From JAEUPI01 sp044222685 (GTDB taxonomy: Bacteria; Pseudomonadota; Gammaproteobacteria; Burkholderiales; Burkholderiaceae_C): a stretch of 64,000 nucleotides of DNA. The stretch is taken from contig JBGAMU010000004.1 in NCBI GenBank assembly GCA_044222685.1, positions 1-64,000 of the forward strand, in the 5' to 3' direction. Numbering within the stretch: the stretch's first letter is position 1; each line of letters opens with the position of its first letter. Shown one piece after another: positions 1 through 8,752 of the stretch. A program made the position numbers and the translations under genes. The notes under the pieces are model-generated. The model did not search any database. It was not told the origin of the DNA and worked only from the letters and a program-made list of their open reading frames with translations.

Positions 1-126
1 TCGCCTTCGGCGAGGGCTCCGCTGCGATGCTCGCGCCGAGGTCGGGCCGCCCCGCTTTACACCCCTCGGGTACGATGCGCACCCATTGCGGTCGCCGGGG
101 GGCGGCCGCTGTCAGGAGTGCTCATC
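1..126. other. Left-edge intergenic leader of thrH
   Basis: No convincing gene is visible here. A small hairpin TCGCCTTCGGCGA opens the window, possibly the end of a terminator belonging to a gene outside it. A TACGAT hexamer at 71-76 resembles a -10 box, but no good -35 lies 16-18 nt upstream. AGGAG at 114-118 is the likely ribosome binding site for the GTG start at 127. Confidence 0.4.
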
Positions 127-747
127 GTGCAGGTCGTCTGCCTCGATCTCGAAGGCGTGCTGGTGCCCGAGATCTGGATCGAATTCTCCAGGCGCACCGG
201 CATCGCCGCGTTTGCCCGCACCACACGCGACGAGCCCGACTACGACAAGCTGATGCGCTTTCGCATCGGCCTGCTCGACGAGCATCGCCTCAAGCTGCCC
301 GACATCCAGCGCGTCATCGGCGGCATGGCGCCGATGGAAGGCGCCCGCGCGTTCCTCGACGGCCTGCGCACACGGTTCCAGGTGGTGATCCTGTCGGACA
401 CCTTCTACGAGTTCGCCGACCCGCTGATGCAGCAGCTCGGCCGGCCCACGCTGTTCTGCCACCGGCTGATCGCTGACGCGGCCGGCCGCATCGTCGACTA
501 CAAGCTGCGCCAGCCCGACCAGAAGCGCCAGGCCGTCAACGCGCTGAAGGGCCTGAACTTCCGCGTCATCGCCGCCGGTGACTCGTACAACGACACCGGC
601 ATGCTGCAGGCGGCCGACGCGGGCTTCTTCATCCATCCGCCGGCCAACGTGGTGGAGCAGTTCCCCCAGTTTCCGGTGACACGTTCGTACGCCGAGCTGG
701 GCGCGGCGATCGACGCCGCCGCGCAGCGACTGGCGCCGGCATCATGA
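127..747 (+). CDS. thrH: ThrH: phosphoserine phosphatase / homoserine phosphotransferase
   Basis: HAD-superfamily cytoplasmic enzyme of 206 aa. ThrH of Pseudomonas hydrolyses phosphoserine and can pass the phosphate to homoserine. The protein matches the remembered ThrH sequence along its whole length: the N-terminal CLDLEGVLVPEIW block holds the nucleophile Asp7 in a DLEG variant of the HAD DxDx motif, followed by LSDTFYEF (motif II) and AAGDSYND (motif IV). A GTG at 118 lies inside the Shine-Dalgarno AGGAG (114-118), so the GTG at 127, 8 nt downstream, is the better start and gives the family length of about 205 aa. The stop overlaps the rlhA start by 4 nt (ATGA), so the two genes are probably translationally coupled. 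Confidence 0.93.
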   Translation: MQVVCLDLEGVLVPEIWIEFSRRTGIAAFARTTRDEPDYDKLMRFRIGLLDEHRLKLPDIQRVIGGMAPMEGARAFLDGLRTRFQVVILSDTFYEFADPLMQQLGRPTLFCHRLIADAAGRIVDYKLRQPDQKRQAVNALKGLNFRVIAAGDSYNDTGMLQAADAGFFIHPPANVVEQFPQFPVTRSYAELGAAIDAAAQRLAPAS

Positions 748-2702
748 CCACCGACACGCTCGAGCGGCTGGCGCCGGCGCGCGACGCCGACATCGGCATC
801 GAGGCGGTGAACCATGGCGCCGATGCCGTCTACATCGGCGGGCCGGCGTTCGGCGCACGCGACAAGGCGAGCAACGACATCGCCGACCTCGAGCGGCTGG
901 CCGCGCATGCGCATCGTTATCACGCGCGGGTGTACATGACGCTCAACACCATCCTGCGCGACGACGAGCTAGAGACCGCACGCCGCATCGCGTGGCAGGC
1001 GTGGGAGGCCGGCGTCGACGCGCTGATCGTGCAGGACATGGGGCTGCTGCAGATCGACCTGCCGCCGATCCAGCTGCATGCCAGCACGCAGACCGACGTG
1101 CGCACGCCCGAGAAGGCGCGCTTCCTGCAGGACGTGGGCTTCTCGAAGATCATCCTGGCGCGCGAGCTCGACCTGCCGCAGATCCAGGCCATCCGCGCTC
1201 AGGTGGACCGTGCGACGCTCGAGTTCTTCGTCCACGGCGCGTTGTGCGTCGCCTATTCGGGCCAGTGCTTCATCAGCCACGCCCACACCGGCCGCAGCGC
1301 CAACCGCGGCAACTGCTCGCAGGAGTGCCGGCTGCCCTACACGGTGACCGACGCGCAGGGCCGTGTGATCGCGCACGAGAAGCACGTGCTGTCGATCCAG
1401 GACAACGACCAGAGCGCCAACCTCGCCGCGCTGGTCGATGCCGGCATCCGCAGCTTCAAGATCGAGGGCCGCTACAAGGACCTCGGCTACGTGAAGAACG
1501 TGACGGCGCACTACCGGCAGTTGATCGACGCGCTGCTCGAGCAACGCCCCGGGTTGCGCGCGGCCTCGTCCGGACGCACCACGTTCCTGTTCACGCCCGA
1601 CCCGCAGCGCAACTTCAACCGCGGCGCGACCGACTACTTCGTCAACGGCCGGCGTGACGACCTGGGCGCGTTCGACACCCCCAAGTTCGCCGGCGCCGCG
1701 ATCGGCACCGTCACGCGGGTCGGTCGCGACGGCTTCGACGTCGAGTTGAACGACGACACGCTGGCGCTCAACAACGGCGACGGCCTGACCTACTACGACC
1801 TGCAGAAGGAGCTGATCGGCCTGCAGGCCAACACCGTGCAGCCGCTCGGCGGCCGCGCCTGGCGCGTGGTGCCCAACGAGACGGTCGACACGCTGAAGGA
1901 CCTGCGCGCCGACGTTACCGTGCACCGCAACCGCGACATGGCCTGGGAGCGGCTGCTCGCGCGGCCGACGTCGGAGCGGCGCATCGCGCTGCGGCTGCGC
2001 CTGGCCGATACCGCCGACGGCTTCGAGCTGGCTGCGACCGACGCCGACGGCCATGCCGCCAGCGCCCGCGTGGTGCACGCCCACCAGCGGGCAAACGACG
2101 CGGGCAAGGCCGATGCGACGATCCGCGAGCATCTCGGCAAGCTCGGCAACACGGTCTTCCGCGCCGCCGACATCGAGATCCAGTTCGGCGAGCCCTGGTT
2201 CGTGCCGGCCAGCGTGGCCAACGCGCTGCGCCGCGAGGCCGTGTCGGCGCTCGAGATCACGCGCGCGGCCGCGATGGCGCGGCTGCCGCGCGCCACGCCG
2301 GTCGAGCCGCCCGCTCCCTACCCCGGCGACGCGCTGAGCTACCTGGCCAACGTGTACAACCAGTCGGCACACGACTTCTACGTCGCGCACGGCGTGCGCA
2401 TCGTCGATGCCGCCTACGAGAGCCACGAGGAGCTCGGCGAGGTGAGCCTGATGATCACCAAGCACTGCGTGCGCTGGGCCATGAGTCTGTGTCCCAAGCA
2501 GGCCAAGGGCGTGACCGGCGTGCAGGGCACCGTGCGCGCCGAGCCGCTGACGATGCAAAGCGGCGGCGACACGTTGACGCTGCGCTTCGACTGCAAACCC
2601 TGCGAGATGCACGTCGTCGGCAAGATCAAGCGGCACATCTCGGGCCAGGTGTCTCTGGCGCCGATCAAGTTCTACCGTTCGCGATCGACGATCCCGGCAT
2701 GA
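744..2702 (+). CDS. rlhA: RlhA: 23S rRNA C2501 hydroxylation protein (U32 peptidase family)
   Basis: 652 aa, nearly the length of E. coli RlhA (YdcP, 653 aa), with blocks recognisable from end to end. RlhA is needed for 5-hydroxycytidine at 23S rRNA position 2501 and belongs to the U32 'peptidase' family. Visible are the SPARD-like start (LAPARDADIG), HGADAVYIGGP, and a cysteine cluster (C168, C175, C191, C195) in the GQCFISHAHTGRSANRGNC region that likely holds an iron-sulfur centre. The C-terminal half corresponds to DUF3656 and a last domain with CPKQAKG and FDCKPCEMHVVGKIK. The ATG overlaps the thrH stop by 4 nt, and the stop overlaps the next ATG by 4 nt, so it is the middle gene of a three-gene transcript. 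Confidence 0.93.
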   Translation: MTTDTLERLAPARDADIGIEAVNHGADAVYIGGPAFGARDKASNDIADLERLAAHAHRYHARVYMTLNTILRDDELETARRIAWQAWEAGVDALIVQDMGLLQIDLPPIQLHASTQTDVRTPEKARFLQDVGFSKIILARELDLPQIQAIRAQVDRATLEFFVHGALCVAYSGQCFISHAHTGRSANRGNCSQECRLPYTVTDAQGRVIAHEKHVLSIQDNDQSANLAALVDAGIRSFKIEGRYKDLGYVKNVTAHYRQLIDALLEQRPGLRAASSGRTTFLFTPDPQRNFNRGATDYFVNGRRDDLGAFDTPKFAGAAIGTVTRVGRDGFDVELNDDTLALNNGDGLTYYDLQKELIGLQANTVQPLGGRAWRVVPNETVDTLKDLRADVTVHRNRDMAWERLLARPTSERRIALRLRLADTADGFELAATDADGHAASARVVHAHQRANDAGKADATIREHLGKLGNTVFRAADIEIQFGEPWFVPASVANALRREAVSALEITRAAAMARLPRATPVEPPAPYPGDALSYLANVYNQSAHDFYVAHGVRIVDAAYESHEELGEVSLMITKHCVRWAMSLCPKQAKGVTGVQGTVRAEPLTMQSGGDTLTLRFDCKPCEMHVVGKIKRHISGQVSLAPIKFYRSRSTIPA

Positions 2703-4999
2703 GCCGTGGCACGCCGACGCACCGCGTGCTCGCGCTGGGCTGTGTGCTGCTGCCCGTCTGTGCCGCGGGGCAGACGCCGGCGCCGGCGGCCGAAGCGGCA
2801 CCGCCGCCCGCGCCGGCGGCCTCGGCGCCGGCCGTGTCGCCGAGGGCGGCTCCGGCGGCGCCCGCCGCGGCGCCGCCTTCTCAGCGTGTCGAGATCACCG
2901 GCGGGCGCGGCAGCGACAGCGAGCAGCGCCGCCAGTCCACCGCGGCCAAGATCGTGATCGGCCGCGAGGAGATCGAGCGCCAGGGCGACTCGACGCTCGG
3001 CGAGATCCTCAAGCGCCTGCCCGGCGTGACGATCGGCGGCGCACCGGGCCGCGGTGGCGCGATCCGCTTTCGCGGCCTGGGCGCCGGCTACACGCAGATC
3101 CTGCTCGACGGCGACCGCGTGCCGCCGGGCTTCTCGCTCGACTCGCTGAGCCCGGACCAGATCGAGCGCATCGAGATCCTGCGGGCGCCCACCGCCGAAA
3201 CCGGCGCGCGCGCGATCGGCGGCACCATCAACATCATCACGCGCGAGGGCTACACCAAGAAGGTCAACGACGTCCAGCTCGGCACGCAGCTCGAGAGCGG
3301 CCGGCCGGGCTTCGGCGGCGGCTGGACGCGCAACGACAAGCTGAACGACAACTGGACGCTGAACGTCTCGACCTCGCTGCGCGGCAGCGAGCAGGAGTAC
3401 CAGAGCCGCACCACCACCACCGACCAGGACCTCGCCACCGGCGCCGTGACGCGCCAGGCCGAGGAGAGCAACTTCGCGGTCGAGAAGAAGTACAACGTGC
3501 ATCTGAGCACGCGCGCGCAGTGGCAGGGCCCGCGGGGCGACATGGGCTTCCTGGCGCCCTTCGTCACCGCGAGCCGGGGAAAGATCGACCGACGCAGTCG
3601 CATCGACCAGCCGATCGGCGTCGACCCGCCGGCCTACGACACCGCGACGTCGCACACCGACTGGGACTTCTCGATGGCACGTCTGATCGGCCAGTGGCGC
3701 CAGACGCTGGCGGACGGCCTGCGCGCCGAATGGCGCGGCAACGGCGGCGAGTCACGCAGTTTCAACCACACGGTGCGCGACGAGTTCGGCGCCGTGAACG
3801 CCACCGTCGACGACACGGCGCGCATCCGCGACCGCTCGTTGAACGGCGGCCTGAAGCTGTCGAAGCTGCTCGACAACGACCACAGCCTGGTCGGCGGCGC
3901 CGAGATCGAGGCGGTGCGCCGTCTCGAGACCCGCACCTCGCTGCGCGACGGCAACCCGCTGCTCACCGACTTCGGCGAGAACCTCGAGGCGTCGAGCACA
4001 CGCGGCGCGCTCTATGTGCAGGACGAGTGGACGATCAGCCCGAACTGGGCGGCGCACGCCGGCCTGCGCTGGGAAGGCATCACCACGCGCGGCACCGGCG
4101 CCGACGGCGCGACACCGAGCAACCGCAGCAGCGTGTGGACGCCGCTGCTGCATGCCGTGTGGAAGCCCGATCCGCAAAGCCGCAGCCAGCTGCGCCTGAG
4201 CCTGACGCGCAGCTACAAGGCGCCGTCGATGGGCCAGCTGCTCGGCCGGCCGTCGCTGTCGAACCGCTTCCCGGTGCCCGGCGCCAACACGCCGACCAGC
4301 CCCGACCGCGCCGGCAACCCCGATCTCAAGCCCGAGCTGGCCAGCGGCGTCGACATCGCGGTCGAGCGGTATCTCGGTGCGGGCGGCGTGCTGAGCGCCA
4401 ACCTGTTCTACCGTCGGTTGACCAACTACATGCGCAACGTGACGACGCTGGAGGCGGTGTCGTGGGCGCCGGTGCCGCGCTGGGTGTCGCGGCCGCAGAA
4501 CATCGGCGACGCCATCACGCAGGGCCTGGAGCTGGAGGCCAAGTTCCGGCTCAGCGAGGTGATGGCCGACGCGCCGCCGCTCGAGCTGCGCAGCAACCTG
4601 AGCGCCTTCCGTTCGCGTGTGAAGAGCGTGCCCGGCCCCGACAACCGGCTCGACCAGCAACCCGACGCGACCGCCAACCTGGGCGCCGACTACCGCGTCC
4701 GCGGCCTGCCGCTCACCGTCGGCGGCAACTTCAACGTGACGCCGGGCTACGACACGCGCATCTCCGACGAGCAGAGCGCGCTGATCGGCCTGAAGCGCGT
4801 GTTCGACGCCTATGCGTTGTGGACCTTCCAGCCGGGTGTGGCGCTGCGTCTGTCGGCGAGCAACCTCGCGCCGCGCGACTACCTCACCGGCGGCAGCCTC
4901 GACTTCGAGTCGACACCCGGCGTGACCACGCGCGAGACCTCCAGCACGGTGGCCAAGTCGTTCACGACCTGGCAGCTGCGGCTCGAACTGAAACTGTGA
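2699..4999 (+). CDS. TonB-dependent outer-membrane receptor
   Basis: 766 aa from the ATG at 2699, which overlaps the rlhA stop (ATGA); an in-frame upstream extension lies inside rlhA and is rejected. A signal peptide (to about residue 24, ending CAAGQ) is followed by an Ala/Pro-rich linker of about 35 residues. The plug domain has TAAKIVIGREEIERQG, LKRLPGVTIGG, RGLGAGYTQILLDGDRVP and IERIEILRAPTAETGA, then GGTINIITREG. The rest is a 22-strand-type beta barrel with alternating aromatic/hydrophobic strands. It should import a siderophore, cobalamin or similar ligand with TonB energy, but nothing here names the ligand. It ends in Leu rather than the usual Phe/Trp. Coupling to two cytoplasmic enzymes is unexpected for a receptor. 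Confidence 0.92.
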   Translation: MSRGTPTHRVLALGCVLLPVCAAGQTPAPAAEAAPPPAPAASAPAVSPRAAPAAPAAAPPSQRVEITGGRGSDSEQRRQSTAAKIVIGREEIERQGDSTLGEILKRLPGVTIGGAPGRGGAIRFRGLGAGYTQILLDGDRVPPGFSLDSLSPDQIERIEILRAPTAETGARAIGGTINIITREGYTKKVNDVQLGTQLESGRPGFGGGWTRNDKLNDNWTLNVSTSLRGSEQEYQSRTTTTDQDLATGAVTRQAEESNFAVEKKYNVHLSTRAQWQGPRGDMGFLAPFVTASRGKIDRRSRIDQPIGVDPPAYDTATSHTDWDFSMARLIGQWRQTLADGLRAEWRGNGGESRSFNHTVRDEFGAVNATVDDTARIRDRSLNGGLKLSKLLDNDHSLVGGAEIEAVRRLETRTSLRDGNPLLTDFGENLEASSTRGALYVQDEWTISPNWAAHAGLRWEGITTRGTGADGATPSNRSSVWTPLLHAVWKPDPQSRSQLRLSLTRSYKAPSMGQLLGRPSLSNRFPVPGANTPTSPDRAGNPDLKPELASGVDIAVERYLGAGGVLSANLFYRRLTNYMRNVTTLEAVSWAPVPRWVSRPQNIGDAITQGLELEAKFRLSEVMADAPPLELRSNLSAFRSRVKSVPGPDNRLDQQPDATANLGADYRVRGLPLTVGGNFNVTPGYDTRISDEQSALIGLKRVFDAYALWTFQPGVALRLSASNLAPRDYLTGGSLDFESTPGVTTRETSSTVAKSFTTWQLRLELKL

Positions 5000-5006
5000 C
5001 CCCGGC

Positions 5007-5846
5007 TCAGGCGGGCTGCGCCGTCGGCTGCTGCCCGACCGGCTGCCAGATCGCCGCATGTTCGCGCAGCCAGGCCCGCGCCGGCGCGTCGTCCTGCTGC
5101 GACGGATGGAAGTCCGCGCGCAGGTAACGCCGCCATGCCGGCAGCAGGCCACGCAGCACGCCGCCGCGGCCGAGCAGGAAGCGCCAGCCGCTGGTCCAGG
5201 TGGCCAGGCGCCAGAAGCTGCCGTCGTGCCACAGGTTGTTGACGGTCTGGCGCAAGGCGTCGAGCAGGAAGTAGACGGTCGCGGTGCGGAACAGGCGCAA
5301 TCGCCAGGTCTCGTTGCCGCCCAGCGCGCGGTAGAGATCGAACGCGGTGCTGCGGTGCTCGCTCTCCTCGCACGAGTGCCACAGCCACAGGTCGGCCAGG
5401 CGCGACTCGGTGCCCTGCAGCACGTCGGGCCGCGAGAGCAGGTACTCGGCGAGGATCGCGGTGAAGTGCTCGGTGGCTGCGGTCAGGCCGACCCAGGCGC
5501 GCACGTCGACGCCCTCGAGCCGCTGCATGCGGCGTTGCGCACGCGGCGCCCAGCGGTTGACCAGCCCCTGATCCGCCAGATGGTCGTTGAACAGGCCGTG
5601 CAGCCGCCGGTGCGTGGCCTCCTGCCCGATGAAGGCGCGCGCCTCGGCCTCGAAGCGCAGGCGCTCGGCCTCAGGCAGCTGCTGCACGCCGGCACGCACC
5701 GAGTCGATGAAGAACTGCTCGCCGACCGGAAAGCTCATCGACAACGCGTTGAACCAGGCGGTGCGGAACGCATCGCCGGCGCACCAGTGACGCGGCAGCG
5801 GGGTTTCCAGGTCCACCAGCAGGCGGCGCACGATCAGGTCGGTCAT
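5007..5846 (-). CDS. Predicted metal-dependent hydrolase (PF10118-like)
   Basis: 279 aa, all-helical, resembling the Metal_hydrol (PF10118) family of unproven activity. Two ferritin-like half-sites are visible: E43 and E76-x-x-H79 (GQEATHRRLH), then E126-H127 and E161-x-x-H164 (CEESEHRSTAF). This spacing suggests a di-iron or di-zinc centre. I chose the ATG at 5846 (MTDLIVRRLLVDL) because further upstream the frame is Arg/Pro-rich and unlike the family. It is convergent with the TonB receptor (7 nt between stops) and divergent from the monooxygenase at 5917. The reaction is unknown; fatty-acid or lipid oxidation is only a guess. Confidence 0.78.
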   Translation of the reverse strand: MTDLIVRRLLVDLETPLPRHWCAGDAFRTAWFNALSMSFPVGEQFFIDSVRAGVQQLPEAERLRFEAEARAFIGQEATHRRLHGLFNDHLADQGLVNRWAPRAQRRMQRLEGVDVRAWVGLTAATEHFTAILAEYLLSRPDVLQGTESRLADLWLWHSCEESEHRSTAFDLYRALGGNETWRLRLFRTATVYFLLDALRQTVNNLWHDGSFWRLATWTSGWRFLLGRGGVLRGLLPAWRRYLRADFHPSQQDDAPARAWLREHAAIWQPVGQQPTAQPA

Positions 5847-5916
5847 CGGGGGCGGGAAGCGGCATGCGACAGCGCAAAACATACCACTGCGCGCAGGTCG
5901 CCGCGCGCCCCGGTGC

Positions 5917-6918
5917 ATGATGGCGGTCATGGTTCCGCTCTCGATCCTCGATCTCGCCCCCATCGTCGAAGGCAGCGACGCCAGCGCGGCGCTGCGCCAC
6001 AGCCTCGACCTCGCCCAGCACGCCGAGACCTGGGGCTACCGCCGCTTCTGGGTCGCCGAACACCACAACATGGACGGCGTGGCCAGTTCGGCCACCGCGG
6101 TGCTGATCGCGCACCTGGCCGGCGGCACGAAGACGATCCGGGTCGGCTCGGGCGGCATCATGCTGCCCAACCACGCGCCGCTCGTCATCGCCGAGCAGTT
6201 CGGTACGCTGGCCACGCTGTTCCCGGGCCGTATCGACCTCGGCCTCGGCCGTGCGCCGGGCACCGACCAGCTGACCGCCCGCGCGCTGCGCCGCCACCTG
6301 CACAGCGACCAGGAAGACGGCTTCCCGCAGGACGTGCTGGAGCTGATCGGCTACATGGAGCCGGCGCAGCCCGGCGCGCGCGTGCGCGCGATTCCCGGCA
6401 TCGGCACGCAGGTGCCGGTGTGGATCCTCGGCTCGAGCCTGTACGGCGCGCAACTCGCCGCCTACCTGGGCCTGCCGTTCGCCTTTGCCTCGCACTTCGC
6501 GCCCGACATGCTGGAACAGGCGCTGGAGATCTACCGCGCCACCTACCGGCCGTCGCCACGCTGGCCCGAGCCGCATGCGATGGTCGGCGTCAATGTGGTC
6601 GCTGCCGACAGCGACGCCGACGGCGCGCGGCTGTTGACGTCGATCCAGCAGCGCTTCCTCGGCATGCAGCGTGGCGTGCGCGGGCCGCTGCCGAAGCCGG
6701 TGGACTCGATGGATGGGCTGTGGAACGACGCCGAACGCGCCGGCGTGCAACGCATGCTGGCCGCCACCGCGAGCGGTGGCCCCGAGAAGGTGCGGCGCGA
6801 GCTGCAGGCGATCATCGACCGCACACGCGCCGACGAGCTGATCATCGCCGGTGCGATCCACGATCATGCGGCGCGGCTGCGCTCGTACGAACTGCTGATG
6901 CACATCGTGGCGGCCTGA
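5917..6918 (+). CDS. YhbW-like luciferase-family flavin monooxygenase
   Basis: 333 aa, matching E. coli YhbW (335 aa) through most of its length: LDLAPI near the N-terminus, FWVAEHHNMDGVASSAT, VGSGGIMLPNHAPLVIAEQF, FPGRIDLGLGRAPGTDQ, LGSSLYGAQLAA and LPFAFASHFAPDML. It is an LLM-class (bacterial luciferase-like) FMNH2-dependent oxygenase of unknown substrate. Possible starts are 5917, 5920 and 5929; the first two give the N-terminal length of YhbW. A GC-rich hairpin follows at 6923-6947. Confidence 0.9.
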   Translation: MMAVMVPLSILDLAPIVEGSDASAALRHSLDLAQHAETWGYRRFWVAEHHNMDGVASSATAVLIAHLAGGTKTIRVGSGGIMLPNHAPLVIAEQFGTLATLFPGRIDLGLGRAPGTDQLTARALRRHLHSDQEDGFPQDVLELIGYMEPAQPGARVRAIPGIGTQVPVWILGSSLYGAQLAAYLGLPFAFASHFAPDMLEQALEIYRATYRPSPRWPEPHAMVGVNVVAADSDADGARLLTSIQQRFLGMQRGVRGPLPKPVDSMDGLWNDAERAGVQRMLAATASGGPEKVRRELQAIIDRTRADELIIAGAIHDHAARLRSYELLMHIVAA

Positions 6919-6922
6919 TCCG

Positions 6923-6947
6923 TGCCCGCGGCCCCCGCTCGCGGGCA
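6923..6947 (+). terminator. GC-rich hairpin after the YhbW-like gene
   Basis: Stem TGCCCGCG / CGCGGGCA (8 bp) with a 9-nt loop begins 5 nt after the stop of the YhbW-like gene. No T-tract follows, so it is a weak or Rho-assisted terminator candidate. It also separates that gene from the next operon. Confidence 0.4.
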
Positions 6948-6986
6948 ACCGGCACGACATCGAGGGTGTCCGCCTATCATTCGCCC

Positions 6987-7787
6987 ATGATCGCCAACCT
7001 GTCGTCAGACGGTGTGCGCCCGCTGGGGCGTGCCGTGCTGCACTGGCTGGCCGACTGGGCGCGCATCGTCCGCTTCGGCGCCGTGATCGCGGTGCTGGCA
7101 CTGTCACCGTCGAGTTATGCGCGCGACAACCGGCCGGCCATGGCGCGGCAGATCGTGCAGGGCACGGTGCCGCAGCTGTGGTGGTTCACGCTGCTGAGCT
7201 CGCTGATCAGCCTGGTGCTGATCCGCATCGTGGTGGTCACTGCGCTCAGCTATGGCCTGACGCGCTACGCGCTCGAGATGGTGGTGCGTGTGCTGGTGCT
7301 CGAGCTGATACCGCTCACGGCGGCATTGTTCGTCGCGGTGCGCTGCACCCTGCCCGATGGCGAAGAACTGGTGGCGATGCGCCGCAGCGGCGCGCTGGAT
7401 GCGCTGGCGCGCCAGGGCATCGAGCCGATGCGCCGCGAAGTGCTGCCGCGGGTGCTGGCCGGCGTGTTCAGCGTGGTGACGCTGGCTGCGGTGAGCTGCG
7501 TCGTGTCGCTGCTGCTGGCGTACGTCGTGGTCTACGGCTTCTCGCCCTGGGGCTTTGCCGGCTACACGCGCACGGTGGGCCATGTCTTCGATCCGGCGCT
7601 GTCGCTGATCTTCGCGCTGAAGACGCTGCTGTTCAGCCTGGCGGTGTCGGTGATCCCGATGGCCTCGGCGCTGATCGACCCACCGCCGTCGCGCTCGCGC
7701 ACCAGCGCCGAGATCCGCGGGCTGATCCGCATGTTCGCGTTGCTGCTGCTGATCGAGATCGCCTCGCTGGTCGGCAACTACTACTGA
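6987..7787 (+). CDS. MlaE-like ABC permease (divergent)
   Basis: 266-aa inner-membrane protein with about five or six hydrophobic segments (near residues 30-42, 60-80, 95-115, 152-175, 208-225, 245-262). The middle resembles MlaE: LELIPLTAALFVAVR lines up with LRELGPVVAALLFAGR, ALARQGIEPMRREVLPRVLAGV with the MlaE cytoplasmic helix region, and a long last membrane block follows. MlaE forms the membrane core of phospholipid transporters with the MlaF ATPase and hexameric MlaD. Here the next gene (overlap TGATG) encodes the MCE partner, but no ATPase or STAS gene is adjacent. A TATCAT hexamer (6975-6980) lies only 6 nt before the ATG, hinting at a very short or absent leader. Confidence 0.75.
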   Translation: MIANLSSDGVRPLGRAVLHWLADWARIVRFGAVIAVLALSPSSYARDNRPAMARQIVQGTVPQLWWFTLLSSLISLVLIRIVVVTALSYGLTRYALEMVVRVLVLELIPLTAALFVAVRCTLPDGEELVAMRRSGALDALARQGIEPMRREVLPRVLAGVFSVVTLAAVSCVVSLLLAYVVVYGFSPWGFAGYTRTVGHVFDPALSLIFALKTLLFSLAVSVIPMASALIDPPPSRSRTSAEIRGLIRMFALLLLIEIASLVGNYY

Positions 7788-8752
7788 TGGTGACCGTGAA
7801 GGACGCCTCCGACCCGGTTGCGCCGGTGCGCCACCTGGAGCTCAAGGCCACCGCGCTGCTGGTGCTGCTGGTGATGCTGGTGGCCGGCTCGGTGCTCTAC
7901 CTCATGTATGCGCGCGGCGCCTTCGAGCCGACGCAGCGGCTGGTGCTGGTGGCCGACGATTCCGAGGGCGTGGGCGTCGGCATGGACCTCACGTTCTCGG
8001 GCTTTCCGATCGGCCGCGTGCGCCGCATCGAGCTCGGCGACGATGGCAAGGCGCGCATCCTCGTCGACGTGCCGCGACGCGACGCGCACTGGCTGCGCCA
8101 GTCGAGCGTATTCACGCTGGTGCGCGGGTTGGTGGGTGGCACCAACATCCGCGCCTTCAGCGGCATCATGACCGACCCGCCGCTGCCCGACGGCGCGGTA
8201 CGCGCGGTGCTGCGCGGTGACTCGACCGAGGAAATCCCGCGCCTGGTGGCTGCGACGCGCGAGCTGGTGATCAACCTTACCGCGCTCACGTCCGAACAGT
8301 CGGCACTTCGTGCGAGCCTGGCCAACGTGCAGGCCACCACCGAGAGGCTCAACGGTCCGCAGGGTGCGATGGGCGTGCTGTTCGGCGACGACAAGGCCGC
8401 CAGGCAGCTGACCGCCGCGTTGGCGCGCACCAATGCGCTGCTGGCGCGCTTCGACGCGATGGCAGTGAAGGCCGATACGCAGGTGTTCGGCGCGGGCGGT
8501 GTGCTGCCCGAGTCGCGCGAGACCGTCCTGCAGTTGAAGGCGCTGCTCGGCGACGCGCGCGGCAGCCTGCAGAAGGTGGATGCCATCCTGGTCGACGCGC
8601 AGGCAGTGGCCGGCAACGCGCGGGTGGCCACCACCGACCTCGGCGCGTTGCGCGCCGACGTGGAGGCCAGCTTGCGCAAGGTGGAAAGCCTGGTCAACGA
8701 GGTCAACCGCAAATGGCCGTTCGCGCGCGACACCGAGATCCGGCTGCCATGA
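7787..8752 (+). CDS. MCE/MlaD family lipid-transport protein
   Basis: 321 aa. One N-terminal membrane anchor (about residues 22-43) is followed by an MCE domain: LVLVADDSEGVGVGMDLTFSG, then FPIGRVRRIELGDDGKARI, typical of the MlaD fold. The C-terminal half is a long Ala/Leu-rich helical or coiled-coil stretch that would form the periplasmic shaft. MCE proteins hexamerise and carry phospholipids across the periplasm. It starts within the stop of the MlaE-like gene, and its own stop overlaps the lipoprotein ATG by 4 nt. It is shorter and more divergent than the MCE protein at 39410. Confidence 0.85.
   Translation: MVTVKDASDPVAPVRHLELKATALLVLLVMLVAGSVLYLMYARGAFEPTQRLVLVADDSEGVGVGMDLTFSGFPIGRVRRIELGDDGKARILVDVPRRDAHWLRQSSVFTLVRGLVGGTNIRAFSGIMTDPPLPDGAVRAVLRGDSTEEIPRLVAATRELVINLTALTSEQSALRASLANVQATTERLNGPQGAMGVLFGDDKAARQLTAALARTNALLARFDAMAVKADTQVFGAGGVLPESRETVLQLKALLGDARGSLQKVDAILVDAQAVAGNARVATTDLGALRADVEASLRKVESLVNEVNRKWPFARDTEIRLP

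Noticed and set aside
5847..5963. N-terminal extension of the metal-dependent hydrolase to 318 aa
   Set aside because: The added 39 residues are Arg/Pro/Cys-rich, unlike the family, and would overlap the start of the divergent monooxygenase gene.
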